Origin: Malus domestica
Lineage: Eukaryota > Streptophyta > Magnoliopsida > Rosales > Rosaceae
NCBI RefSeq assembly: GCF_042453785.1
Contig: NC_091667.1
Span: forward strand, 34,464,001 to 34,528,000
Length of the DNA: 64,000 nucleotides
Direction: 5' to 3'
Shown: one piece after another, positions 21,314-31,481 of the stretch
Layout of the letters: the number at the start of each line of letters is the position of its first letter
Numbering within the stretch: position 1 is the first letter of the stretch
Translations under genes and position numbers: made by a program
The notes under the pieces: generated by a model
Told to the model about the DNA's origin: nothing
The model's database searches: none
The model's input: the letters and a program-made list of their open reading frames with translations, nothing else

Positions 21314-21540
21314 AGAAAGAGAGGAGTCTTGATCAAGTTCCTCTGGACAAGTGGTGAAGAATTGAAACAAGAAAACCGGAGGTACCGAGTAGCATGGGAC
21401 GCCAACGACCGTCACTTGCTGTTAAGCAAGATGCAGTAGGTGCCAGAGATATAGGCATCATGGAGGGATCTGAGTGTGGCAATGTTGAGTTGACGAAAGA
21501 AGAAGTCGAGGCATTGTTGGTTGAGAAGTTAAAAGTGAAG
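21314..21540 (+). pseudogene. Exon-like gene fragment, copy in block C
   Basis: Counterpart of 5,353-5,577. In the consistent frame it reads SLDQVPLDKW, stop, RIETRKPEVPSSMGRQRPSL, then AVKQDA and ELTKEEVEALLVEKLKVK, followed by a GTGTAT donor. Only one stop remains, shared with copy B, so the fragment was already dead or was never read in this frame before duplication. The hAT insertion lies right at its acceptor side. Host gene unknown. Confidence 0.6.
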
Positions 21541-22215
21541 GTGTATTTTGCACCCAATTGTTTCAATATTTGAGCGTCACTTTCTTGATTCTACTAGTTT
21601 TGCATGTGTTGAATAATGTGAAAGTCCGACATCGGCCATCTTGATTACAAAATAACTGCAACTCGTTTTAAATGGTTATACTCATTGTATGAGGGCCAGT
21701 ATGATTGGTAGTGAGCCACACCCCCATATTTTTTATATATTCCTTAACATTTTGTTTGGAAGAGAAAATTCAAAATTATTAAAGAATTTTAAAATATTCA
21801 AAAATAAAACAATGAAATTTTATTTTTTTAATTTATGAATTTTCTTATTAAGTTAATATAAAAAAAACTGAATTTAAGTACGAACTTTTTTATATTTAAA
21901 TTCTCACTTATGAAAATTTGAAAATAACATCTATTTTATATATAATTTAAACTTCAGAATTGAAAACTCGAAATTCCAATTAAACAAAAAATAAAATAAA
22001 ATAAAAAATAAATTAAGGTCCAACAAAAAACTCAAACTCCCGCACAAATCTAAATAAAAATTGGTCCGAATGTGACTCCAGTAATTATTAAAAGCCTGCC
22101 TCAACTAAACCCACACACGAACCAATTAATTAATTATAATCCCATAGTTACCACTACTAATTAAACTGTCTTCCAATTAACCCAAATCCATGCTTAATTA
22201 ATTAAGCTTAATTAA

Positions 22216-24411
22216 CTAGTTTTCAGCGACCAGAAAACCCTTGTCCTGCTCCAGCTTCTCCATCGTCGGAGCCTCCAAGCTAATCTCCACATCGATGCTC
22301 CTCCCGCCACTCTTCCCCTGGTACAAATACACCATCCCGTCGAACCGGTTGTTCGACCCGCTTCTCACCCCCTCGGGTTTTCCCCACCCGAAATCTACCT
22401 CATAGACCTGGAACCTCGGCGAGCTCCCCATCGCCACGCAGTTCACTCCCGCGTCCTTGAACTCGAAAATCTTCGGCGAGATCTCCCACTCCGTGTTCCT
22501 CTGATCGATCGCTTTCGCGTTGTGCCCCTCAATCTCCTTTTGGATCATCGATGCGCCGAACTCCGGCGGGTTCGCCGACAGCAATCCGGCGGCCGTGACG
22601 GTGAACACGGCCTGGATTAGGTTCCCGAAGTAGGCGTCGGGCATGGGCGGGTCGACCCGTTTGCGGCAGTCAGCGAAGACGGTGAACACCGTGTAGTCAT
22701 TGGGTTTTAGTTGGCGGGCTTGGGTGACGTGGCGCCAGATGTGGACGGAGAGAGACTGGAATGTGGAGAACGGTTTTGAGCCGTCGGATGGTGGGTTTGC
22801 ATTGACCGTTGACTTGATCTTGTCGATTGCTGCTTCAGAGAATTTGAAGACTCTCTCTCTCAGGTTCGGGTCCTTTTTGCCGTTGGCGGGAACGTCGCCG
22901 TTTGATGGTGGCGGGGAGTGATCGAGCTTCACGCGCCTGTTTCGGGCCTGGGTCCGGTCCAGAAATGGTTTGGTCGAGATGGATTTGGATCCGTTGCAGA
23001 TCTCGGCCCATGAGCTCATGAAGTGCCACGTGGAGGTCCCGTCTAGGATTGCATGGTTGAAGGCGCACCCTATCGCCAGTCCATCTTTCAGCTTGGTCAA
23101 CTGCCAAACCAATGAGAAAAAAGAAAAATTAATCATCGTAAATAGTAATTAAAAATCAGCCAACAAGTGCAATTCTTTTTTGGAGGAAAAAATATAGAGA
23201 GTTTTAACAAAAAGCTCACGGTACTGTTTATTTTAACGAAAAATCATATTTTTATACTAAAAAATCAAACATGCTACTATTCATTTTACCCTTTATTTTG
23301 TCCTTATCGTTAAAACTCAAAGTTTTCAAACATTTTTCATTAGTTTTCCTAAAAATATATGTAATGTTATGAAAATCGAGCTCGTGTCAAGGTAACAAAT
23401 AACGAACACATTGTTCTTACTAATTGATTAATTCTAAACAATTATAACAATTGGATGCTTATTCATCTACAGGCAAGAGACTATAACTCGAATTTCAAAA
23501 AAATGGGCGGACACATTGACATAATCAACCGCCTAACCTAGATAATAGTTTTTTTGCCTCAATAACTGCAAGTATGGAAAGTTGTTTCATTCATATGCGG
23601 GACTATCCTTGCTTGGATCCTTTAAGGGGCAATAAAAACCGTACCAAGACACAATATAATATGATGGGATTGCTACATTATGCTTGGAAAATTTTCTTTT
23701 CAAGTTGTCTCTAATTATATTATGACATGTAATATTCTGTCACTTATTCAGAACATACTAAAAACCTCTTATGATTTTAGATGAGTGAACATTTATTTAT
23801 CTCTCAAAGAAATCAGATATTAAATCGAGACTAACTTTGAAATGAATAAATTTCATGATGCCACATAAAGTAACATGTAAATTTTTATGTCAAATAATAA
23901 ATTTTATTAGATTAGCAATTTCACATGTAATTAGATTTAAGTATTTTTCATGTAGCTTAATTAGTATTAATTAATTAATTACCTGCACTGCTAGGAGTGG
24001 CCTGTGAAGGCCCTCCAAGTTCAAGACCCCATTGTAGGGTATGAAGTCCTTCAAAGCACTGGTGCCTTCCTCAACTGCCAGATCAGCTATACTGATCTCC
24101 TCCGCCGCCGCCTCGGCCACCTCCACACCCTCCATCTCATCCCCATACTCAACCCTAAACACTCCCTCGTCGTCCTTCCCGAGCTTCCCCGCCAGCTGGT
24201 AAAACTCCCCCAGAACCACCTCCAAACCCTCCTTCAGTTTCTTCACCCTTTCCTCGAACTCACCCCCCTTGTAAAAAAGGAGCTTTTGGTTGTAGTAAAA
24301 AGCCAGGTAGGGTAGGTCAAATGTGACTAGTTGACATTTTTGGCTGCCTATCTTCTTGTTGGGCTTCACATGTGTTTTTCCGGTGACTTTCACCTTCGAT
24401 ATATCCGCCAT
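22216..24411 (-). CDS. DCR: BAHD acyltransferase, DCR-like (cutin biosynthesis)
   Basis: Two exons on the minus strand: 24,411-23,983 (start ATG, 143 codons, donor GTAATT) and 23,100-22,216 (acceptor TTTGGCAG, stop TAG), giving 437 residues, a normal BAHD length. The catalytic HXXXD motif is HAILD at ~159-163, and the structural DFGWG motif is at ~379-383. The N-terminal QLVTFDLPYLAFYYNQKLL and the GTSTWHFMSSWAEI stretch after the active site are, from memory, typical of the DCR (DEFECTIVE IN CUTICULAR RIDGES) clade. That clade transfers acyl groups from CoA in the cytosol and is needed to incorporate dihydroxy-C16 acids into cutin. The ~880-bp intron carries a 150-bp MITE. A TATA-like TATAAGTA lies ~105 bp upstream. 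The family is sure; the clade is fairly sure; the substrate is inferred. A duplicate is wrecked to the left. Confidence 0.9.
23200..23349 (-). mobile_element. ~150-bp TA MITE, copy 5, in the DCR-like intron
   Basis: Reverse-oriented member running from GTTTTAACAAAAAGC to ATTAGTTTTCC, with GGTACTGTTTATTTTAACG inside. It lies in the intron of the intact acyltransferase gene, near the acceptor side of exon 2. Confidence 0.8.
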
Positions 24412-24514
24412 TGTTGGTGGTGATGGGAGGAGAAGAATCTAACAAGGGAGGAGGACAAGGTGGAGATGTTTGAAGATAGAAGAGTGTGTGAGTGGATTGA
24501 TGAGATTTAGGAGA

Positions 24515-24522
24515 TACTTATA
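24515..24522 (-). promoter_or_regulatory. TATA-like box of the DCR-like gene
   Basis: TATAAGTA on the minus strand, about 105 bp before the start codon at 24,411. Positioning suits a plant core promoter with a 70-80-nt 5' UTR. Pseudogene B has lost this segment by deletion. Confidence 0.5.
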
Positions 24523-25420
24523 ACCTAGTTGCTTGATGTAGTTGGGGTGCAATTATGGGTGTCACCGTCGTTCAATGTTGCGACCCATAAATGTTTCACT
24601 CTTTTAATCCCCCCAGTCGGTGAATTATGCAGTGGGGGTAGACTGAGCAGTCGAAAGTGGGGTGTGTATTTAACCATGGTAGGGAGAAAAATTATTTAGG
24701 TCAAATTGAGTAAATCATATGATGCGGTTATTGACAATTATTAGTGTTGATTAACGTATTTAAATATGTTGATGACACATTACTTAGTTTGCAAATTTGG
24801 TCTAAAAAAATGATTTTCATAGCATTACTTTTTAATTGTATATTAATCAATATAATCAGGCAACACGTAAAACTTGTTTAGAGGAAAACGTTAATATCAA
24901 GATGAATTACCTCGAAGTTAATTTTGACAAAATCATACGTGAATATTATTCAAATACACATAGGAAAATTTAGGGTTTGTGCTAAGTCTTGTTGGATGAA
25001 TTCATATAAGGTTGGCAGTTGTACGTGAGAGTTCTTAAGTTTGAATATCGTAAGTAGTGAATTCGACACCCATTTATTCTTCAGTCTATTATTTTATCCA
25101 CACACACACACAAAGGTTTCAAATAACAATACCACCACAATATCTTTATGGTCTATACTTTATTGTCATGGTAAATTACTTGAAATGAGATAAGTAACTA
25201 ATGGGAACGCGATACTTGATGATCTAATACATGCATGGTTGCTTATGTATAAAATGAACCACGTATCCTCTTGCATACTCATTCATGTTTAGTAAACGTA
25301 GTCTAATTTCCTAGATTCTTTGTATGATTCCCTAATAATTATTTCGTACCCAAGTCAATGACAAGGGACTACTACAACCTGTAAAATTAGTTGAAAATGT
25401 TTATGGAAGATGACTCCTTA
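24523..25420. other. DCR-like upstream flank with a SINE-like remnant
   Basis: 24,570-25,010 is homologous to 2,120-2,460. Around 25,030-25,100, GTGAGAGTTCTTAAGTTTGA followed by ATCGTAAGTAGTGAATTCGA resembles the tRNA-derived unit at 63,625-63,660 (GTGAGAGGTCTTAGATTCGA, ATCTCGTGGATGGCGAATTC), so it is probably an old SINE. No gene is present. Confidence 0.55.
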
Positions 25421-26134
25421 GGCCATCTTCAATCGAATGGTTCAGAGTGTTAGATAGTCGAAAATAACCCAAAAATCGTCTTCAACCAAGGGCCAGGTCA
25501 AAGGGCTCATGGGCCCCACTGGACAAAAAAGGGCCAAAGGGGCAACCGGCTGGCTCAACCTAGCCAGCCTCAGGCGGGGGCATATGCTGACATCATATTT
25601 GATTTTTATTTTTTTTTTACAGTTTTTTTTTTTTTACAATTTTTTTTTTTAATTTAAAAATTCTATTTTTTCCCTATAACTTCCTAAGTCATTAAATAAC
25701 ATTAAGTAACATGAAACAACATTAAACAATATTAAATATTAAACAACATTAAATAGCATTAAGTAACATGAAACAACATTAAACAATATTAAACAACATT
25801 AAATAACATTAAGTAACATTAAACAATATAAACAAAATTTAACAACATGAAAATTATTGACAATCCATAACATAAAAATATTGAGGTAATTTAATTCAAG
25901 TAACCACAGTAATTCAATTAAAATAATAAATTATTTTTGGCACTATTACCCTTTGGCTTTCGGTTGGAGATGATATTTTTTTTTTCACAGGGCTATGTTT
26001 GGCCTATGGCTTTCTGGCCCATCGGTTGGAGATGGTAAAAAATATGACCATACATTATTCATTAAAATATTAATTTATTGGAGAGTCAAAGGACTAAAAC
26101 AAGCCCTCTGGCCCTCTTTCGATTGGAGATGGCC
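25421..26134. mobile_element. PIF/Harbinger-like non-autonomous element, 714 bp
   Basis: TIRs are GGCCATCTTCAATCGAA at the left and the inverse TTCGATTGGAGATGGCC at the right. The flanking trinucleotides are TTA and TCA, an imperfect match to the TWA preference of PIF/Harbinger elements. There is a second, sub-terminal inverted pair (GGTTGGAGATG / CATCTTCAATC-like). The centre holds T-runs and a minisatellite. No coding. Confidence 0.7.
25690..25850. repeat. Minisatellite of AACATTAA(G/A)TAAC units
   Basis: Repeated ACATTAAATAACATTAAG, TAACATGAAACAACATTAAA and CAATATTAAACAACATTAAA blocks give about two and a half copies of a ~60-bp unit made of smaller ~10-bp steps. It lies inside the Harbinger-like element. 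Confidence 0.75.
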
Positions 26135-27420
26135 TCATGTACCATTTTAGGCTCTTTGTTACTAACTTAGACCAACCCATACGCAAAAAAGGTATATGAA
26201 ACCACTAAGAAGTCTTTCATAAATTTGTTGGGGATTGTTGAGATAGATCCAACAATAAAATATGACTATTAATTTGCAACACCTCTATTAGAGCCGTAAC
26301 TAGTGCAGCCTAGTTTTTGGGAGTTTTTCAGTGTGTCGGGACACTCACTTTGTTGGAAGAAAAAAAATCTAATTGATTGTATTATTTTTCTAGAACAAGT
26401 ACGATATTTATTGATTAATGAAATAACACGTACAAAGGATGACAAGATACATAAAATGAGTCTCGATAAAAACCTTACCGGGAATTTCTAATTAATCGTA
26501 TTATTAAACTTAGTATATTGGGTCAACTTCCCATAGACTAAAAATTTTCCGCTAGTTATTATAGTTGTGTGACTAATTATTAATGAATTGTGACAAATTA
26601 ACCAAGTTATGAACTAAGTTGGGTGGATAGTCGATTTTTTGCAAGGGTAGGAGGAGAATGTACCTCGCGCAGAGTTTTACTTCTTGTGTGATTAAAGTGA
26701 GGTGTGAAATAGGCACGCTGTAAATATATATATCAAGTGATGTAATAACACGTAAGTTTATTAATACGTGTTAATTAATAACAAAAATCACAAAGAAATC
26801 ATACACAAAATGAGTGCAGCAGATTTACGTTCAGTGAAATGGAATCAGAAGCTAGGTCAAAGTCTTCATTTACCACACTGTGCATTATAATTAAATCAGA
26901 GTCCGAAGCGATCCCAAATCCCAATGAAATTTCAATAAGATGATTAGTATTTTTATTTTTATTTCTGGGAAATTACCGCGTTAAGATCAAGTAGTTCACT
27001 TCACACTTAGAAATCAGGTTGATGAAGACATGTGCCAGGAATTTATGTTAGGGAGGAGGGTGGTGTTAGTTGGCATTGAATGACCGCCAGCCAGTTCTGC
27101 CCACTCTATTTCAAGAGGAACATAAACGTACCATAATGATAAAAAGGGTCATTTTATGTTGACTTGAAGTCGGTATATCCTTTTTATCACATGATTATGG
27201 ATCATATGACAGAAGTAATCGAGAGAATGAGTTATATTTCCGAATGTATGACGGAATCTCTCTACTTAACACTGAATATATTTTGATGCCAGTATTTATT
27301 GGTTTCTAATGGTCTTCAAACTTGAAAATGACTATGCATGACACCGAGTCAAGACAATAATTTCGAGATGCCGTGCGGTTGCGGGCAAATTAAGGTGTCG
27401 ATATTTCCAACTATATCAAA
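26135..27420. other. Intergenic, nothing recognised
   Basis: AT-rich sequence with only short chance ORFs on both strands. I see no domain, RNA gene or clear element boundary. Confidence 0.5.
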
Positions 27421-27935
27421 AACATTAAGGTCTAAAATATTGATGATATCGGAAATATCGGTAGTTCAAAAACATGGAAATTTCAATGGAAATATCGGGA
27501 TATTATCGATATCGATAAAAATTGAATAAAAACCACGGAAATTGTAAGAAAAACTTGGAAATTTTTATTGAAACTTTGCATGATGTTTATTTAGTCAATT
27601 ATCTATTAGTTTATCACAAAAAATTGGAAGGAAATGCATTGCATGATGGATTTAACTGATTTAAGTTAATTATATAGCGAGCTGGCAAACATTGTGAGTA
27701 TAGAAAATATGTAGTAATTAATGAAAGAAGTTTAAACACACCATAATCATTTATATATAATGAATTAGTACAATATTTTACATTTTATACATTGCAGGGT
27801 AAGATACATAAGTGACTTAGTACCACATAGAGTTCCTATCAGGGTCTAAAATATCGATGATATCGGAAATATCGGTAGTTCAAAACACGAAAATTACGAT
27901 GGAAATATCGAGATAATATCGATATTTTAGACCTT
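27380..27935. repeat. Pair of GATATCG-rich direct repeats
   Basis: An ~85-bp unit at ~27,429-27,513 recurs at ~27,841-27,933. Both carry GGTCTAAAATAT, GATGATATCGGAAATATCGG and TAGTTCAAAA. The units are dense in the short palindromes GATATC and ATCGAT. They may be the two ends of an element with direct or partly inverted termini, but no target duplication is evident. Confidence 0.6.
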
Positions 27936-28126
27936 AATCAAAACCATCATCGTCAATGTAAAATATTTTGACAAATTTTTATCTTTAAAGTACAAGTTTA
28001 TTTTCCTTATTTTATGTCACATGTACGGCAAATTCTTCCACAAATAACATAATTCATATGATTTACGAACACTGATGCACCGTATAATCCACATTGGTGA
28101 GTTTGTCTACAAAACAAAAGGTAATT

Positions 28127-28472
28127 TAGCCAAAATGGTCTCTGATAACTCTTTATTTTGGTTTTTGATATTTGAAATCGATAAAAGTGGTTTATGAGTT
28201 TGTCCAATTTCAATCATTTTAGTTATTCCGTGAAAATCTTTGTTAAATTTAAATAGACCTAAATGACAAAGACCCTCAATTTAATAAACAATTGGCTAAA
28301 ATAATTTGACAAAAATTGAGGGTATATTTATCATTTTGATCCTTATTTAACAAAGATTTTTTACGGAATGAATAAAATGATTGACAATAGACAAACTTAG
28401 GAACCATTTCTATCGATTTCAAATCTCAAAAACCAAACTTAAGAGTTATGCTAATCGAAACCATTTTTGCTA
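28127..28472. mobile_element. Long-TIR MITE, 346 bp
   Basis: Arms of ~150 bp are inverse of one another. The left starts TTTAGCCAAAATGGTC; the right ends ACCATTTTTGCTAAA. Inner paired blocks include CAATCATTTTAGTTATTCCG and its inverse, and a pair around ACCCTCAATTTA. A related foldback is at 46,078-46,402. It lies about 55 bp beyond the stop codon of the UPF0496 gene, so it may contribute that gene's 3' end. Confidence 0.75.
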
Positions 28473-28527
28473 AAAAGCTTAAAACAAAATAAACTAGAGA
28501 AGCAAAACAATTATTGAGTTTTTATTT

Positions 28528-29538
28528 TTATAATGTATCATGGGTCAGAGTGATTTGACCCGGATCCAGAATCTCCTTCACCACGAGATTTCTAGCTCTG
28601 TTAATGGTCATGAAACACAAATACAAATGCTCCTCTAGCTCATCAAGCTGCTGCCTAAAGCTACAGTCATTTTTCTTCAGCTGGCGCGCCAGTTCTCCTC
28701 CGGCTTGGCTCCAATCCTCCTCCCCACGCTCCACCCAAAACTTGACCATGCGACGCATGTGCTCAAGCTCATCGTTTAGGCGAGCCACGAGTCGGCTCAC
28801 GGTCTCCAAATCCCTGTTTAGTATGTAAGTCCCTTTCGTGGCGGCATCGAGCTGAGATGTCATCTTAATCAGCCTCTTCGGCGAAGCCAAGTCAAGCGAA
28901 GCTGCTATAAAAGCCGGCATTGCCACAACTAGCGCAATAGCATGCGTGACAACTATTACGCTCAACGAAGCTGTTAACGCAACTAAGAAAATGGTTGAGC
29001 CAACTCGAAGCTTTTTTACGAGTTGGAGCTTGGCTCGAGCCTTGTCCCGAGTTGATTCAAGTCGTTTCAGCAAGTTGGAGCATCCGGCTTGAGTGGCTTG
29101 GATGCGAATTAGAGATAAAATCGGGGTGAATCTGATTAGACGGATTAGTGTTTTGGGAGCAGAATGGTCATTTAAGGATTGTAAGGTGGATTTGATGGAC
29201 TGATATTTGACACGTGTACGATTGATGTCATTTAGTAGGAGGCCACATAGGATGGAAGCATCGGCGGTTTGGGTGAAATAGTCAGATAAAAGTACGTGGT
29301 TGATCGGGTGGTTGCAAATCAACGATAAGATCCGAGTAACCATGGGTTGATCCGGATCCAATAGATGTTCCGCGAAGAGCCGATAGGATGGGAGCCGAGC
29401 TGCGGTCGTCGACTCCATCGACTTGCACGTCGGTTTGGTGGATTCACTATTGGATAATGCAACGACACGTGTCCAGAAGTCAAGGTACGATTCGGTGCGG
29501 AAAGCATTAGCATATTCTTCTGTAACATCCACTCCCAT
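28528..29538 (-). CDS. UPF0496 (DUF677-type) family protein
   Basis: An uninterrupted 336-codon frame on the minus strand. The product has an N-terminal helical region (EEYANAFRTESYLDFWTRV), basic helices, a hydrophobic double segment at ~181-216 (STIFLVALTASLSVIVVTHA, then VVAMPAFIAASLDLA), and a C-terminal helical part with RLVARLNDELEHMRRMVKFW and DELEEHLYLCFMTINRARN. This layout matches plant UPF0496 proteins of the At3g19330 type. Their role is poorly known; relatives are membrane-associated and linked to cell-surface or stress functions. The frame stays open nine codons upstream of the ATG to an acceptor (GATGCAG at 29,568-29,574), reading STPTTSTAT as in longer homologues, so an N-terminal exon may exist further right. 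I chose the first in-frame ATG. Family fairly sure. Confidence 0.85.
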   Translation of the reverse strand: MGVDVTEEYANAFRTESYLDFWTRVVALSNSESTKPTCKSMESTTAARLPSYRLFAEHLLDPDQPMVTRILSLICNHPINHVLLSDYFTQTADASILCGLLLNDINRTRVKYQSIKSTLQSLNDHSAPKTLIRLIRFTPILSLIRIQATQAGCSNLLKRLESTRDKARAKLQLVKKLRVGSTIFLVALTASLSVIVVTHAIALVVAMPAFIAASLDLASPKRLIKMTSQLDAATKGTYILNRDLETVSRLVARLNDELEHMRRMVKFWVERGEEDWSQAGGELARQLKKNDCSFRQQLDELEEHLYLCFMTINRARNLVVKEILDPGQITLTHDTL

Positions 29539-30026
29539 TGTAGCAGTTGATGTAGTGGGCGTAGATCCTGCATCAAAATAGTAGTTATATCAGAAATTCA
29601 GCCCAACTCAATAATGATTGTGATAAGATTACAAATCCAACGTGTTATAAGAACTTCAAAATGGTAATTTGTGTTTGAGGTGCTAATAACAATTTTCGAG
29701 AAGATTACCGGTAAATGGAATAAATTTTCGGATGCATGTACTTATTCTTTTCCCCATTCTGTCTCGTCAAATCTTGAATTTGAATGATGTAAAGTACGTA
29801 ACGAGCATGTAACTCAATTGATCAACAGAATTTATCTTTGCACTCAAAGTCCTGTATTTGAACAAACCTCCCCAATAATGCTTGTATGAAAGATTGATGA
29901 CCCGAAAGAAATAGATAAGGGATAGAGAAGAGAATAAGAAAGGATGAACCTGTGAGTGCAGAGATTGTAATTTGCAAGCGTCAGTAGAAAATGATTTGAA
30001 GGAAAGGGAAAAGAGGAAGGAGGGGA

Positions 30027-30034
30027 TTTTATAT
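30027..30034 (-). promoter_or_regulatory. TATA box candidate for the UPF0496 gene
   Basis: ATATAAAA on the minus strand ~490 bp before the start codon. It is followed by a pyrimidine-rich leader (TTCCTCTTTTCCCTTTCC) that looks like a plant 5' UTR. This implies a long leader or a 5' intron ending at the acceptor at ~29,568. Confidence 0.4.
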
Positions 30035-30323
30035 TTGGGTTTGTTCTTGCTTGTAAGAAACAAAGGGTGATACGGAATATGTGTAGAATTTCAATCCAGG
30101 CCTTGTAGTGCACGTGAAGGCTCATAAGAATTGTTTAGAAGCTTGGCAACAACAACAACAAGGTGTAAATTTTTTTTCCAATCCTCACTCAAAATTACGT
30201 TACAACGATCAGGAACGCACCTAGACCTTAACCTTCAATTACACTTGAGAAAACAAAATTCATCCAGATAGTAGAATTTCTTCTGTAAATTTCACTGCTT
30301 TTCGTTTTCTTCTCAAATTTTAT

Positions 30324-31471
30324 GGTAAATTACATAAAACTATCTTAGCTATTAGGTCAGTTATAGTTACACACCTTATTTTTTAAAAATTTCAATGTCA
30401 TACCTCATCTACTAATTTTTTACAATTTCATACATTCAGTCAATTTTCTATCAATTCTTCTGTTAAAGTGACGTGGGGTCGAGAAGGGATCCACTCTTCT
30501 ATTAAAAAATTAATAAAATATTAAAAAACTTAAAAAAAAAAAATCATTTAATAGTTTTTTTATTACATATCCCCACAGCCTTTTCCCCCTACCGTCCTCC
30601 CCAAAACTAAACCCAGACCCTACCCCATTTCCCCCGATCTTGTCCTTCACCCCCACCGCCGCCGCCCCCCGTCTTCCCCAAACCCAAAACCACCCAGATC
30701 CCACGCCATCGCTTGACTCCCTCCCTCCCGCCCTCCCCGTCTTCCCCCAACCCAAAACCAACCAGATCCCACGCCATCGTTCGACTCTCTCTCTCCCACC
30801 CTCCTCATATCGTTCGACGATCTGAAACCGTCGTCGTCCCAACAATCCCACCCCCCATTATTCCCAGAACCACTCCCCTCCTTGTTGCCGCCGGCCTCCA
30901 TCTTCTTCATTCCTCCCCTGCTCGTTGCCGCAAGTCACGGAGCCGTCGAGATGCTGCCATTTTTTTCCTGCGATTGCAGGTCCCAAAGCCGTGCCCTCGA
31001 GATTGCAGGTCCCGTCTGTGATTGGAAAAATTAAAATCGAAAATAAAAAAAATAAAAAAAAGAAAAGAAAATAATTGGGGAATGAATTGAGATGGGGAGG
31101 TGGGAGGAATGTGGGGAGGAATTAATTGTGCGGCAGTAGGGTGGTGAACGACAGGAGCGGGGAAGAAGGTGGGGTAGGGTCTGGGTTTAGTTTTGGGGAA
31201 CACGGGAGGGGCAAAAGGGTGAGGGGATATGTAAAAAAATATTAAATGAATTTTTTTTTTAGTTTTTTAATATATTTTTTAAATTTTTTAATAGAAAAGT
31301 GGGTCCCGTCTCATGCTACATCACTATTTAACGAAAGAATTGACAGAAAACTGACGGAATGTATGAAATTGTAAAAAATTGGTAGATGAGATATGATATT
31401 GAAATTTTTTAAAGATGAAGTATGAAACTGTGATTGACCCAATAATTGAGGTAGTTTTATGTAATTTATCC
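30324..31471. mobile_element. Pack-MULE-like element, 1.15 kb, GC-rich centre
   Basis: TIRs of ~200 bp begin GGTAAATTACATAAAAC and end GTTTTATGTAATTTATCC. Flanking 10-bp sequences CAAATTTTAT (30,314-30,323) and CAAATTTATT (31,472-31,481) look like a diverged Mutator target duplication. The centre (30,580-31,020) is strikingly GC-rich, with a repeated CCAGATCCCACGCCATCG segment. It resembles captured 5' gene sequence. Several frames are open but none is recognisable. Host-gene capture is inferred. Confidence 0.7.
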
Positions 31472-31481
31472 CAAATTTATT

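Larger units (their letters stand above)
19820..22215. repeat. Duplicated block C (3' flank of the intact DCR-like gene)
   Basis: Collinear with 3,440-6,242. It lacks the four MITEs found in block B but contains the 626-bp hAT element at 20,686-21,311. It ends directly at the stop codon of the intact gene, where the two blocks continue into homologous exon 2 sequence. Confidence 0.9.

Noticed and set aside
30510-31203. Proline-rich or glycine-rich protein genes
   Set aside because: Several frames on both strands are open only because of GC-rich low-complexity sequence in the Pack-MULE-like element.
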